A stretch of 64,000 nt of DNA from Gemmatimonas phototrophica (GTDB lineage Bacteria; Gemmatimonadota; Gemmatimonadetes; Gemmatimonadales; Gemmatimonadaceae): the NCBI RefSeq assembly GCF_000695095.2, contig NZ_CP011454.1:1488001-1552000 (forward strand). The letters are read 5' to 3'. Positions 53,137 to 61,281 of this stretch are shown in pieces. How positions within the stretch are numbered: the stretch's first letter is position 1; each line of letters opens with the position of its first letter. The translations under genes and the position numbers were made by a program. Under the pieces are notes generated by a model. That model saw only the letters and a program-made list of their open reading frames with translations, searched no databases and had not been told where the DNA came from.

Positions 53137-54282
53137 ATGGCCAACGGCACCGATTACTACGCAGTCCTCGGCGTTTCGTCGTCTTCAACCGCCGACGAAA
53201 TCAAGAAGCAGTACCGGCGACTCGCCAAGCAGTACCATCCCGACGCCAATCAGAACGACCCCAAGTCTGCTGATCGCTTCAAGGAAATCTCCGAAGCGTA
53301 CAACGTGCTGGGGGACGCTGAGAAGCGAAAGCAATACGACGACATGCGCCGTCTGGGCGCCTTTGGCGGCGTGGGCTTTGGTGGTGGGGCGTCGCGCGCC
53401 TCGGCCCGTCCTGGCGGCTTCGGATCGACCGGCCCGGGACAATCAGGGGCCGGGACATTCACCGACTTCGACGTGGGAGGGATTGGCGGTCTCGGCGATC
53501 TCTTCTCGTCCATGTTTGGTGGTGCTGCAGGCGCGCGAAATACACGCAGCAAGGGGCCCGAAAAAGGGCAGTCCATCGAACAGCTCGTGGACGTTCCGTT
53601 TCGCATCGCGGCCGCCGGCGGCAAGGTGCCAGTAGAGCTCGAGGTGAACGAAGAGTGCATCATGTGTCACGGCAACGGTGCCGCACCTGGCGCCCAGATC
53701 AAACCGTGTGGTGAGTGCAGCGGCCGCGGCGTGATTTCGTTCGGGCAGGGGAGCTTTGCCGTCAACCGCCCCTGTCCGGTGTGCATGGGCCGTGGCAGTG
53801 TGCCCACGGAACGATGCAGCACCTGCCGAGGTACAGGAGAGGCACGGGCGCGTCGCACCGTGAACATCACGGTACCGGCGGGCGCGGAGTCGGGCAGTAA
53901 AGTGCGGCTGCGCGGTCAGGGTGGCAAAGGTGCAGCCGGTGGGCAGGCCGGCGATCTCGTCATCACGTTCAACGTGCAGCACGATCGGTTCTACAAGCGC
54001 GATGGGCTCGATCTCATTGCCACGGTCCCCATCAACATCGCCCAGGCGACGTTGGGGTCGCGGGTCAGCGTGAAGACACTCGATGGCAAGAAGGTCGCCA
54101 TCCGGATTCCCGCTGGCACCTCGGCTGGCCGCCGCTTCAAGGTGGCCGGGCAGGGGATTGAGAAAGACGGGAAGAAGGGCGACTTACTGGTTGAAGTAAC
54201 CATCACCGTACCGGACAGCCTCACCGAGGCGCAGGAGAAGGCGATGCGTGAATTTGCCGAAGCCAGCGGGATGAAGTTTTGA
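53137..54282 (+). CDS. dnaJ: Molecular chaperone DnaJ
   Basis: 381 residues. J domain with His34-Pro35-Asp36, a Gly/Phe-rich linker (about 75-110), then the zinc region with four C-x2-C-x-G-x-G repeats (CIMCHGNG, CGECSGRG, CPVCMGRG, CSTCRGTG) and two C-terminal substrate domains (KDGLDLIATVPINIAQA-type strand, RRFKVAGQGIEKDGKKGDL). It delivers unfolded clients to DnaK and stimulates its ATPase. It is followed by a one-base stop/start overlap with the next gene. Confidence 0.96.
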   Translation: MANGTDYYAVLGVSSSSTADEIKKQYRRLAKQYHPDANQNDPKSADRFKEISEAYNVLGDAEKRKQYDDMRRLGAFGGVGFGGGASRASARPGGFGSTGPGQSGAGTFTDFDVGGIGGLGDLFSSMFGGAAGARNTRSKGPEKGQSIEQLVDVPFRIAAAGGKVPVELEVNEECIMCHGNGAAPGAQIKPCGECSGRGVISFGQGSFAVNRPCPVCMGRGSVPTERCSTCRGTGEARARRTVNITVPAGAESGSKVRLRGQGGKGAAGGQAGDLVITFNVQHDRFYKRDGLDLIATVPINIAQATLGSRVSVKTLDGKKVAIRIPAGTSAGRRFKVAGQGIEKDGKKGDLLVEVTITVPDSLTEAQEKAMREFAEASGMKF

Positions 54283-54806
54283 TGACTCTCTCTCGTGGGA
54301 CGCGTGCGGCCTGCCTGGCTGCGTGGTTGAGCGCGGTGCCCACGGTCACGTGGGCGCAGGCTACGCCGGCCGCGTCTGACAGTACGTCACGCACACCAAC
54401 GACGCGCTGGCAGTTTGACCAGTGCATGGGTGGGCTCACGTATGGTGCGCCCCTCAAGTGGGCGCTGTCGTACGGCATGGGCTTTGTGCGTGAAAGTGAA
54501 AAGCGCGACTGGTGCTTTCTTGGGGCCGCCAAGGTGGGATTCGGTGGCGCCAGTTTCAACGTGGGGCTCGCCAATTCGCTGGGGCACTGGGGCAGTGGTG
54601 TGGCCGTCACGGGTGGTCTGCTGCGCACCTTCAATGACCCCATGGGGGCCATTGCCAAGCGCACGTATGTGGGAGGCACGGTGCATGTGTGGCCACTGCT
54701 CGCGCTGGGCGGCGAGATTGGCTACTACACGCGTATCGGCGCCGACCCTGCCGGAATGACGCGTGGCCGCGGTATGGTGACCTGGTCTACCGGGTTCGGC
54801 TTCTAG
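54282..54806 (+). CDS. Exported small outer-membrane-like protein, unknown
   Basis: 174 residues. ATG 54282 overlaps the dnaJ stop (TGATG), so it is translated after dnaJ. A signal peptide (CLAAWLSAVPTVTWAQA) precedes a glycine-rich series of amphipathic beta strands: GAPLKWALSYGMGFV, AAKVGFGGASFNVGLANSLGHW, SGVAVTGGLLRTF, YVGGTVHVWPLLALGGEIGYY, ending in a terminal Phe (GFGF), as in outer-membrane barrels. No family recognised. Coupling to dnaJ is odd for an envelope protein. Confidence 0.68.
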   Translation: MTLSRGTRAACLAAWLSAVPTVTWAQATPAASDSTSRTPTTRWQFDQCMGGLTYGAPLKWALSYGMGFVRESEKRDWCFLGAAKVGFGGASFNVGLANSLGHWGSGVAVTGGLLRTFNDPMGAIAKRTYVGGTVHVWPLLALGGEIGYYTRIGADPAGMTRGRGMVTWSTGFGF

Positions 54807-54850
54807 CCTCCCTCGCGCGACGGCGGCACATGCCGTAGGTTCGCGCGGAT

Positions 54851-56113
54851 ATGTCCGACGCTACCAGACCCTCTTCACTCCGTTCGCAGGGCGTACAGGT
54901 CACGCTGGGGCTCCTGGCGGGCCTCGCCCTGGGGATGCTGCTCTCGCAGCAGTCAACGCCCACCGCCATCACCGGCGGCCTGCTGGCCACCCTCGATGTG
55001 GTGGGGACGGCGTGGATCAATGCCGTGCGCATGACGGTCATTCCGCTGGTGGTGCCGCTGCTCATCGTTGGCGTGGCCGGTGGTGATGACCTGCGGGCTA
55101 CCGGCGCCGTGGGAGCGAAGGCCTTTGGCTGGATGCTGGTGCTGCTGGTGGCCTGCGCCGTGTTCTCGAGCGTCGTCTCCACGGTGTGGTTCGAATCGCT
55201 GGTGCTCGATCCGGCGGCGACCACGCGACTGCGTGAGTCGGCAAAGATTGATGTGCCATCGTCCGACGCGTTGTCGGTGCGCACGTTCATCCTGTCGCTC
55301 ATCCCCCTCAATCCCATCAAGGCCGCCGCCGACGGGACCCTGTTGCCGGTGGTGCTCTTCACGCTGCTCTACGCGTTTGCCTTGGGCCGAGTAGCGGAAA
55401 CTCCGCGCGCCGCGCAGCTGTCGTTCTTTCGCGGCATGGCTGACACCATGCTCGTGGTGGTGCGCTGGATGCTCGCCCTTGGGGGCATTGGCATCTTCGC
55501 GTTGGCCACGGTGCTGGGGCAAAAGCTGGGCACCAATGTGCTGGGGGCCATCGGCTTTTACTTCCTCGTCAATATCGTCCTGCATCTCATTGCCACCGCG
55601 GCCATTTACGTGGCGGTCGCGGTTTCCGGGCGGGTGTCATTGCGCGACTTTGCGCGCGCTCTCGTGCCGGCATCCGTGGTGGGCATGGGATCGCGCAGTT
55701 CACTGGCCAGCTTGCCCGCCATGGTCAAGGGGGCCACGGACGTGTTGCGCCTGCCGCCCACCGCTACCGGCTTTGTGCTGCCGCTGTGTGCGAGTGTCTT
55801 CAAGCTGACCAGCGCCATTTATTGGGTGGTGGGCGCGCTGTTCATTGCCAAGCTGTATGGCATTGACCTGAGCACCGCCAACCTCGCACTCGTCGCCGCG
55901 TCGAGTGTCGTGCTGAACTTCAGCACACCCGGCATCCCCAGCGGCGGCATGCTGCTGCAAGTGCCGCTTTACGCGAGCATCGGATTGCCGGTGGAGGGCA
56001 TTGGCATTCTCATTGCGCTCGACACGTTGCCGGACATGTTCAAGACGCTGCTCAACGTGACCGCCGATATGTTTGTGGCGGTGATGACAGTGCCGAGAGC
56101 CGAAGTGCCCTGA
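54851..56113 (+). CDS. Dicarboxylate/amino acid:cation symporter (DAACS, GltP/DctA type)
   Basis: 420 residues and eight transmembrane helices with two hairpins. Markers: AWINAVRMTVIPLVVPLLIVGVAGG (the first signature), FILSLIPLNPIKAAADGTLLPVVLFTLLYAFALG, SRSSLASLPAMV (the serine-rich hairpin 1), LPPTATGFVLPLCASVFKLTSAIYW, and NFSTPGIPSGGMLL (hairpin 2). It imports C4-dicarboxylates or glutamate with Na+ or H+. Which solute is not decided. The family-A repeat follows 5 nt after its stop. Confidence 0.9.
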   Translation: MSDATRPSSLRSQGVQVTLGLLAGLALGMLLSQQSTPTAITGGLLATLDVVGTAWINAVRMTVIPLVVPLLIVGVAGGDDLRATGAVGAKAFGWMLVLLVACAVFSSVVSTVWFESLVLDPAATTRLRESAKIDVPSSDALSVRTFILSLIPLNPIKAAADGTLLPVVLFTLLYAFALGRVAETPRAAQLSFFRGMADTMLVVVRWMLALGGIGIFALATVLGQKLGTNVLGAIGFYFLVNIVLHLIATAAIYVAVAVSGRVSLRDFARALVPASVVGMGSRSSLASLPAMVKGATDVLRLPPTATGFVLPLCASVFKLTSAIYWVVGALFIAKLYGIDLSTANLALVAASSVVLNFSTPGIPSGGMLLQVPLYASIGLPVEGIGILIALDTLPDMFKTLLNVTADMFVAVMTVPRAEVP

Positions 56114-56117
56114 AGAC

Positions 56118-56187
56118 ATAACCCGAACTCATTACCCGGAACTGATCAGTTCCGAGTCGTGGGTTCGAGTCTTTGGTTGGGGGTTAT
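56118..56187. repeat. Family-A structured repeat, copy 2
   Basis: 70-nt hairpin. Outer arms are ATAACCC (56118-56124) and GGGTTAT (56181-56187). The core CGGAACTGATCAGTTCCG (56137-56154) is a perfect 18-bp palindrome. The stop of the minus-strand lipoprotein (56184-56186) lies inside the outer arm. Confidence 0.85.
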
Positions 56188-56510
56188 TGCGGTGGCGGCA
56201 GCACGGGCCGGGTTGGGCTGCCACCCTTGCCCGCGCGACGCGGATCGCCAGCGGCGGGGGCGCCGTCGTTGCCGGAGCGCATCCAGATGCAGCGATGGGT
56301 ATCGCCCACCTGCACACGCGCCATGGCGTCCGGCCCCACTTTGCACAGCGCATTGCCAGCCAGCAGCGTGTCCTCACCGCTTTTGCCGGTAACCACCTGC
56401 GAGGATAACTCGCGCTGGCCAGGCAACGGAATGCAGGCGCAAAACGTGCTCGCAACAATCACGGTGCGCGCGATTCGGGCAAGTAACTGTGGCACGCGAC
56501 GCACCTCCAT
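56184..56510 (-). CDS. Small exported/lipoprotein-like protein bracketed by repeats
   Basis: 108 residues from ATG 56510. TVIVASTFCACIPLPG is a signal with possible lipobox Cys. The mature part is short: SSQVVTGKSGEDTLLAGNALCKVGP, AMARVQVGDTHRCIWMRSGNDG, with two more Cys (perhaps a disulphide), then a Pro/Arg/Gly tail. No family recognised. It is bracketed by family-A copies 2 and 3, which both lie in the same orientation, and its coding frame ends within copy 2. Coding status rests on signal peptide and composition only. Confidence 0.5.
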   Translation of the reverse strand: MEVRRVPQLLARIARTVIVASTFCACIPLPGQRELSSQVVTGKSGEDTLLAGNALCKVGPDAMARVQVGDTHRCIWMRSGNDGAPAAGDPRRAGKGGSPTRPVLPPPQ

Positions 56511-56532
56511 TGCTGTGAAGAACAGAACCCTG

Positions 56533-56606
56533 AACGCATAACCCGAACTCACAACCCGGCACTGATCAGTTTTGGATTCTGAGTTCGAGCAGTGCGTTTG
56601 TGCGTT
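56533..56606. repeat. Family-A structured repeat, copy 3
   Basis: 74-nt hairpin. Outer AACGCATA (56533-56540) pairs with TGTGCGTT (56599-56606), inner GAACTCA (56545-56551) with TGAGTTC (56580-56586), and the ACTGATCAGT core is at 56561-56570. The mnmA stop (56605-56607) overlaps the arm end. Confidence 0.83.
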
Positions 56607-57768
56607 ACCCGGCCAGGAGTGGCAGCGAGCGCGTTCGTGCTACCGGGGCGGCACCCGCCATCCCCCGCTCAATAACGCCGCCGCCCAGTACGACGTCACC
56701 GTCGTACATGACCAGCGACTGCCCCGGCGAAATGGCCTGAATGGGCTCGTCGAGCGCGAGCTCAATACCGTCGCCATCCAGCCGTACCACCGTGGCCGCC
56801 GATGGGCGGGCGCGGTTTCTCACCTGCACCTGAATGGGCGCGCCAACGCGTGGGGCATCGGCGAGCCAGTTGACCTCGCGCGCCTCAACGCCGCGCCCCA
56901 GCAACGCTTCGCGTGGCCCAATTACCACCGCCCGCTCCGCCGGCACGATCTCCACCACGAACATGGGGTCGGCGAATCCGCCGGGCAGCCCTTTGCGCTG
57001 CCCAATGGTGTAGCGCGCAAAGCCCTGATGCTCGCCCACCACTTCGCCACTGGCGAGGCGCAGGGGGCCAGGCTGCAACGCCGGCGCGTCGGCACCAAGG
57101 TGTTCAGCAATCACGCGTACGTGATCGCCATCGGGCACAAAGCAGATGTCCTGACTTTCGATTTTCTCCGCGGTGCGCAGCCCGAACCGCCGCGCTATGT
57201 CGCGCGTCTCCGCCTTGGTCTGCGTACCAATGGGCAGCACCAGCCGGTCCAGTACCGGCCGGTCAATGCCCCAGAGGAAGTAGCTCTGGTCTTTGCCGGC
57301 ATCGAGCCCGCGCAACATCACGGCGCTGTCGCCCACGCGTCCCATGCGCGCGTAGTGGCCGGTGGCCAGCCACGGTGCATCAATCGCGTCGGCTTTGACC
57401 AGCAGATCGCGGAACTTCGTGAACGTGTTGCAACGCACGCACGGAATGGGCGTACGGCCGCGTGCGTACTCCTGCACGAAGTCATCCAGCACGTCGTGGC
57501 CAAAGTTGTCTACGAGGTTGGTCACGTAGTGCGGAATCCCGAGGGTCTCGCACACCCGGCGCGCATCACTGGTGGCATCAAGTGAACAGCACGGACGGTC
57601 GGGCACATCCGCGCCGTCGCCGTGCAATTTCATGGTGACACCCACCACATCACACCCTGCGTCCACCAGCAACGCCGCGGCCACGCTCGAGTCCACGCCG
57701 CCACTCATGGCCACGAGAACGCGGTCGCCTTTTTGCGGCGTGAAGGGGAGGGCGGGGGACGGTGTCAT
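56605..57768 (-). CDS. mnmA: tRNA-specific 2-thiouridylase MnmA
   Basis: 387 residues. PP-loop SGGVDSS (22-28), catalytic Cys in CCSLDATSDARRV, CVRCNTFTKFRDLL with the second Cys, GKDQSYFLWG, LPIGTQTKAETRDIARRFGL, ESQDICFVPDG, and the C-terminal beta domain ending in MYDGDVVLGGGVI. It thiolates uridine 34 of Lys/Glu/Gln tRNAs with sulphur relayed from a cysteine desulfurase, which is encoded directly upstream. The pair makes a coherent unit, split by a family-B array. Confidence 0.95.
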   Translation of the reverse strand: MTPSPALPFTPQKGDRVLVAMSGGVDSSVAAALLVDAGCDVVGVTMKLHGDGADVPDRPCCSLDATSDARRVCETLGIPHYVTNLVDNFGHDVLDDFVQEYARGRTPIPCVRCNTFTKFRDLLVKADAIDAPWLATGHYARMGRVGDSAVMLRGLDAGKDQSYFLWGIDRPVLDRLVLPIGTQTKAETRDIARRFGLRTAEKIESQDICFVPDGDHVRVIAEHLGADAPALQPGPLRLASGEVVGEHQGFARYTIGQRKGLPGGFADPMFVVEIVPAERAVVIGPREALLGRGVEAREVNWLADAPRVGAPIQVQVRNRARPSAATVVRLDGDGIELALDEPIQAISPGQSLVMYDGDVVLGGGVIERGMAGAAPVARTRSLPLLAG

Positions 57769-57784
57769 GCTAGGCTGGAAACAG

Positions 57785-57825
57785 GAAGCAGGGAGCAGGT
57801 TGCAGGGAGCAGAAAAACTCTGCTC
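57785..57825. repeat. Family-B repeat array, copy 2
   Basis: Four 7-mers at 57785-57812 (GAAGCAG, GGAGCAG, GTTGCAG, GGAGCAG), then a GAGCAG (57807-57812) / CTGCTC (57820-57825) hairpin with an A-rich loop. The desulfurase stop (57824-57826) overlaps the arm. On the transcribed minus strand the loop reads as a T-run. Confidence 0.8.
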
Positions 57826-59008
57826 AGAACTCGACGGTTTCGAAAACGGGAGCCGCCTTGGGCTGGCGGACCTTGTCGGCCAGCGTGCCCAGCACCTCCA
57901 CGGTACGCGTGATGCATTCCGGGGTGCTGAGGCACCCCAGTGACAAACGCAGCGCGGCGTTGGCCAGCTCCGGGGACACGCCCATGGCGCTCAACACGTG
58001 CGACGCCGATACGCTCCCACTCTGACAGGCCGATCCGGCGCTGCAGGCGATGCCGCGAAGATCCAACGCCATGAGCAGCGACTCGCTGTTCATCCCCGGG
58101 ATGGACACGTTCACCACGTGCACCGCGCGCGGGGCACTCGCCCCGTGAATAACGGCGCCGGGAATACGCTCACGCAGGCCCTGCTCAAGCGCATTGCGCA
58201 ACGCCATGAGCCGGGTGTGTTCATGGTCCTGTTCGGCCAGCAGCAGCTCGGCAGCCGTGGCCAGTCCCACCGCGAAGGCCACGTTTTCGGTGCCGGGGCG
58301 GCGCCCACGATCCTGTGAGCCGCCGTGCAGCAACGGTTCGAGCGGCGTGTCCCGACGGATGTACAGCGCCCCAATTCCCTTGGGGGCGCCAATCTTGTGG
58401 CCGGAGATGGTAAGCAGGTCGAACGGCTGCGTGCGCGCGTTTACCGCGACCTTGCCAAAGGCCTGTACACCGTCGGTATGAAAGACCACGCCGGCGGCCT
58501 TGGCCATGGCCGCCAGTGTTGGCACGTCCTGAATGACGCCCACTTCGTTGTTCACCCACATGACGCTCGCCACAGCGGCCTGGGCGTCGAGCAGTTGGGC
58601 AAAGTGGTCATGGTCCACCAATCCGTTGGCATCTACCCGCACGAGGCGCTCTTCCCCCCCCTCGTGCGCTACCTGATGCACGGCCGCGAGTACGGCCTTG
58701 TGCTCAATGGGCGTGGAGATGGCGGCGGTCCGCCCCTGCGTCTTGAGGGTGCGATAGGCGCCCAGAATGGCAAAGTTGTCCCCCTCGGTGCCCCCGGAGG
58801 TGAAGCAGAGCTCGTCGGAGTTGGCGCCGAGGCAGGCGGCGAGACGCTCGCGGGCCTCGTCGAGGGCCACACGCGCCTCGCGCCCCCAGCGATGGACACT
58901 GCTGGGGTTCCCGAAACGGGGGCCAAAGAATGGGGCCATGGCGGCCATGACCTCGTCGCGCACCGGCGTGGTGGCGGCGTGGTCGAGGTACACGGGGGAG
59001 TGGGACAT
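57824..59008 (-). CDS. Cysteine desulfurase (NifS/IscS type)
   Basis: 394 residues. Start MSHSPVYLDHAATTPVRDEV, GNPSSVHRWGREA, ELCFTSGGTEGDNFAI, VMWVNNEVGVIQD, FHTDGVQAFGK, SGHKIGAPKG with PLP-Lys205, and the mobile-loop Cys328 in SACQSGS. It takes sulphur from cysteine as persulphide, for MnmA and probably iron-sulphur clusters. Its own TAATTT box is 6 nt before the ATG. It is transcribed divergently from the zinc-ribbon pair; 71 bp separate the starts. Confidence 0.93.
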   Translation of the reverse strand: MSHSPVYLDHAATTPVRDEVMAAMAPFFGPRFGNPSSVHRWGREARVALDEARERLAACLGANSDELCFTSGGTEGDNFAILGAYRTLKTQGRTAAISTPIEHKAVLAAVHQVAHEGGEERLVRVDANGLVDHDHFAQLLDAQAAVASVMWVNNEVGVIQDVPTLAAMAKAAGVVFHTDGVQAFGKVAVNARTQPFDLLTISGHKIGAPKGIGALYIRRDTPLEPLLHGGSQDRGRRPGTENVAFAVGLATAAELLLAEQDHEHTRLMALRNALEQGLRERIPGAVIHGASAPRAVHVVNVSIPGMNSESLLMALDLRGIACSAGSACQSGSVSASHVLSAMGVSPELANAALRLSLGCLSTPECITRTVEVLGTLADKVRQPKAAPVFETVEF

Positions 59009-59014
59009 TCTGGA

Positions 59015-59020
59015 AAATTA
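59015..59020 (-). promoter_or_regulatory. -10 box 6 nt before ATG (leaderless candidate), desulfurase
   Basis: TAATTT on the minus strand; spacer 59009-59014, ATG 59008. Confidence 0.55.
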
Positions 59021-59067
59021 ACAGGACCGGGGTCGAAATTCCGGGGGAACGACGGCCCGCCATGGTG

Positions 59068-59073
59068 TAAACT
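59068..59073 (+). promoter_or_regulatory. -10 box 6 nt before ATG (leaderless candidate), zinc-ribbon gene A
   Basis: TAAACT; spacer 59074-59079, ATG 59080. Two divergent boxes share one 71-bp region. Confidence 0.55.
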
Positions 59074-59079
59074 TCACCC

Positions 59080-60168
59080 ATGTTCACCACGTGTATTCAC
59101 TGCACCGGAAAACTGGGCAGCAATGAAGCGTTTGAGCTGTTCCCGGTGGGGTCGCGGCTCGCCTTTGACCCGCGCCAGGGTCGACTCTGGGTCATCTGCC
59201 GGGCCTGTGACCGGTGGAACCTCTCCCCACTCGACGAGCGCTGGGAAGCCATTGAGGCCATGGAGGCGCGCTTCCGGGACACCCGGCTGCGGGTCAGCAC
59301 CGACAATGTGGGACTGGCGCGCCTCCGCGAAGGCGTGGACCTCATTCGCATTGGTGAACCGCAGCGCCCGGAAATGGCGGCGTGGCGCTACGGCGATCAG
59401 TTTGGTCGGCGGCGCAACCGGCAGCTGCTGATAAGTGGTGCAACGCTTGGCAGTGCCGCCGCCATTTTTGGCGGAATTATGGCTCTCGGGGTAAGTGTCG
59501 GGAGCTTTGCGGGGATCTATGGCAACTCCGCCATGTGGCAGGCCCTCATTCACGGCCGGCAATCCAAGTCCATTGGGCACGTCGCGCTGCCTGACGGATC
59601 ACTGGTCGAACTGGAGCGACGGCATGCGCGCATGTCCGTTCTGGAACGGTCCCGGTCGGGGGATGAACTGCGCCTCCGTCTGGAGTCGAGGCTTGGCACG
59701 CATCTGTTGGTTGGCGCCGATGCCATGCGCGCAGCGCAGCGCATCATGTCCACCGTGAACAACTTTGGTGGATCGAAAGCCAAAGTGCAGGAGGCGGTGG
59801 CGCTACTGGAACAGGCAGGCGATCCGCTCAAGGTGTGGACGACCGTGCAACAGCAACACGGGTGGCGTCCCGGGGATGATCAGTGGGGCAACGGCCAGTG
59901 GATTGACGGGACGAACAAACGCAACACCGTGCGCAAAATTCCCGGCGCTCTGCACACGCTCAACATCCGCGACCGCCTCGCGCTCGAAATGGCGCTCCAC
60001 GAAGAGACGGAGCGCCGCGCCATGGAAGGCGAACTGCAACTGCTGGAAGTGGCGTGGCGCGAAGCCGAAGAGATTGCCAAGATCGCCGACAACATGTTCA
60101 CGCCTGCACAGATTGAAGCACGACTTGGCGAACTCCAACGGGAATCGGCAAACAAACCGTCCCCCTGA
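59080..60168 (+). CDS. Zinc-ribbon membrane protein, tandem paralog A, unknown function
   Basis: 362 residues. N-terminal zinc-ribbon pair Cys5-x2-Cys8 and Cys40-x2-Cys43 (TCIHC, CRACDRW), then a conserved cytoplasmic block (GRLWVICRAC, FRDTRLRVSTDNVGLARLREGVDLIRIG, AAWRYGDQFGRRR), one or two glycine-rich membrane segments (about residues 114-147), a variable middle, and a conserved C-terminal helix (LALEMALHEETERRAMEGELQLLE). Paralog B has the same plan. I do not recognise any named family. It may sense metal or redox state at the membrane, but that is a guess. Confidence 0.75.
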   Translation: MFTTCIHCTGKLGSNEAFELFPVGSRLAFDPRQGRLWVICRACDRWNLSPLDERWEAIEAMEARFRDTRLRVSTDNVGLARLREGVDLIRIGEPQRPEMAAWRYGDQFGRRRNRQLLISGATLGSAAAIFGGIMALGVSVGSFAGIYGNSAMWQALIHGRQSKSIGHVALPDGSLVELERRHARMSVLERSRSGDELRLRLESRLGTHLLVGADAMRAAQRIMSTVNNFGGSKAKVQEAVALLEQAGDPLKVWTTVQQQHGWRPGDDQWGNGQWIDGTNKRNTVRKIPGALHTLNIRDRLALEMALHEETERRAMEGELQLLEVAWREAEEIAKIADNMFTPAQIEARLGELQRESANKPSP

Positions 60169-60170
60169 CG

Positions 60171-60207
60171 ATCTGCTCTCCGCTCCCTGTTCCCTGCTCC
60201 CTGTCTC
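60171..60207. repeat. Family-B repeat array, copy 3 (minus orientation)
   Basis: CTGCTCT, CCGCTCC, CTGTTCC and CTGCTCC in tandem, the complement of the GGAGCAG words. The array ends 4-5 nt before the GTG start of the next gene, so it would form that gene's leader. Confidence 0.8.
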
Positions 60208-61281
60208 GTGTACTCCACCTGTATCCACTGTCGCACGCGTTTCGCGAGCAACGAGTCGCTGGAGGCATTGCCCATCGGTCAACGCCTCGCGTTCGACGCC
60301 GCGATGGGTCGCCTCTGGGTCGTGTGTCGCGCCTGCGAACGCTGGAACCTCACGCCGTTTGACACCCGCTGGGAGGCCATCGAACAGGCGGAGCGGGCGT
60401 TTCGCGACACCCGCGTGCGGGTCAGCACTGAACAGATTGGTCTCGCTCGGTTGCGTGATGGTACGGAGCTCGTGCGCGTCGGGAAGCCTCTGCGGCCGGA
60501 GTTTGCCGCGTGGCGCTACGGTGATCAGTTCGGTCGCCGTCGCCGACGCACGCTGCTCATGGGCGCTGGTGCGGCGTTAGGCGGCGGTGTGGTCTTGGCC
60601 GGGGCCACGGCGTTTGGTGCGGGTCTCGCTACGCTACTCCCCGTGGTGCACGTGCTCAATCTGTCCACGATTCTCCGGGCCATCACAGCGCGCGGGAGCG
60701 AGCACCGGCTGCCCGACGGCGGGCGTTTTGTGCCCATCGGGCAACCGCGTCTCATTGCCTCTGGTCCGGAAGGGTGGGGGATTGATATCGGCTACGCCAT
60801 GCGTCGTGCGGCCGGCGATACCCGCGGCCCCGCCATGTTCTCACTCTTTGGTGAAGGCAAGAACGAACAGGGTCGCATCCAACTCTATGGGCACGACGCG
60901 TTGCCATTGCTGCGCGAATATCTGCCGCGCATCAATCGCACCGGAGCATCCGCGGCGCGAGTGGTTGATGCCGTGACGTTGCTGGAACAGGCCGGCGCCG
61001 CCGATGCCTTTCCCCGCTGGGCAGCAAGTATGCGCCGGACGTGGGATGCGAAAGCCACGTGGGGCGATGCGGGTGATCTCAACTACATCCCCGCGCCAGC
61101 GCGCCTGGCGTTCGAAATGGCGCTGCACGAAGAGGCGGAACGCCGCGCCCTCGAAGGGGAACTGGCCGAGCTCGAACGTGCCTGGGCCGACGCCGAGGGG
61201 ATCGCTGCCATTGCCGACAGTCTTACCATCCCGCCCACTATCGACGTGCGGCTGGAACAGCTACGTCAGCGGCCGGAGTAA
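60208..61281 (+). CDS. Zinc-ribbon membrane protein, tandem paralog B, unknown function
   Basis: 357 residues with GTG start. It has the same plan as the upstream protein: TCIHC and CRACERW zinc ribbon, WEAIEQAERAFRDTRVRVSTEQIGLARLRDG, EFAAWRYGDQFGRRRRR, then a longer membrane region (AALGGGVVLAGATAFGAGLATLLPVV), a diverged middle domain (HRLPDGGRFVPIG, GIDIGYAMRRAAG) and the conserved ending LAFEMALHEEAERRALEGELAELE. Conservation of both ends with a free middle suggests a constant anchor and variable sensor. Its 3' end overlaps the cyclase gene on the other strand by 21 nt. Confidence 0.75.
   Translation: MYSTCIHCRTRFASNESLEALPIGQRLAFDAAMGRLWVVCRACERWNLTPFDTRWEAIEQAERAFRDTRVRVSTEQIGLARLRDGTELVRVGKPLRPEFAAWRYGDQFGRRRRRTLLMGAGAALGGGVVLAGATAFGAGLATLLPVVHVLNLSTILRAITARGSEHRLPDGGRFVPIGQPRLIASGPEGWGIDIGYAMRRAAGDTRGPAMFSLFGEGKNEQGRIQLYGHDALPLLREYLPRINRTGASAARVVDAVTLLEQAGAADAFPRWAASMRRTWDAKATWGDAGDLNYIPAPARLAFEMALHEEAERRALEGELAELERAWADAEGIAAIADSLTIPPTIDVRLEQLRQRPE

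Noticed and set aside
56155-56175. tRNA T-arm-like GGTTCGAGTC
   Set aside because: It is part of the family-A hairpin; no acceptor stem, anticodon arm or CCA fits around it.
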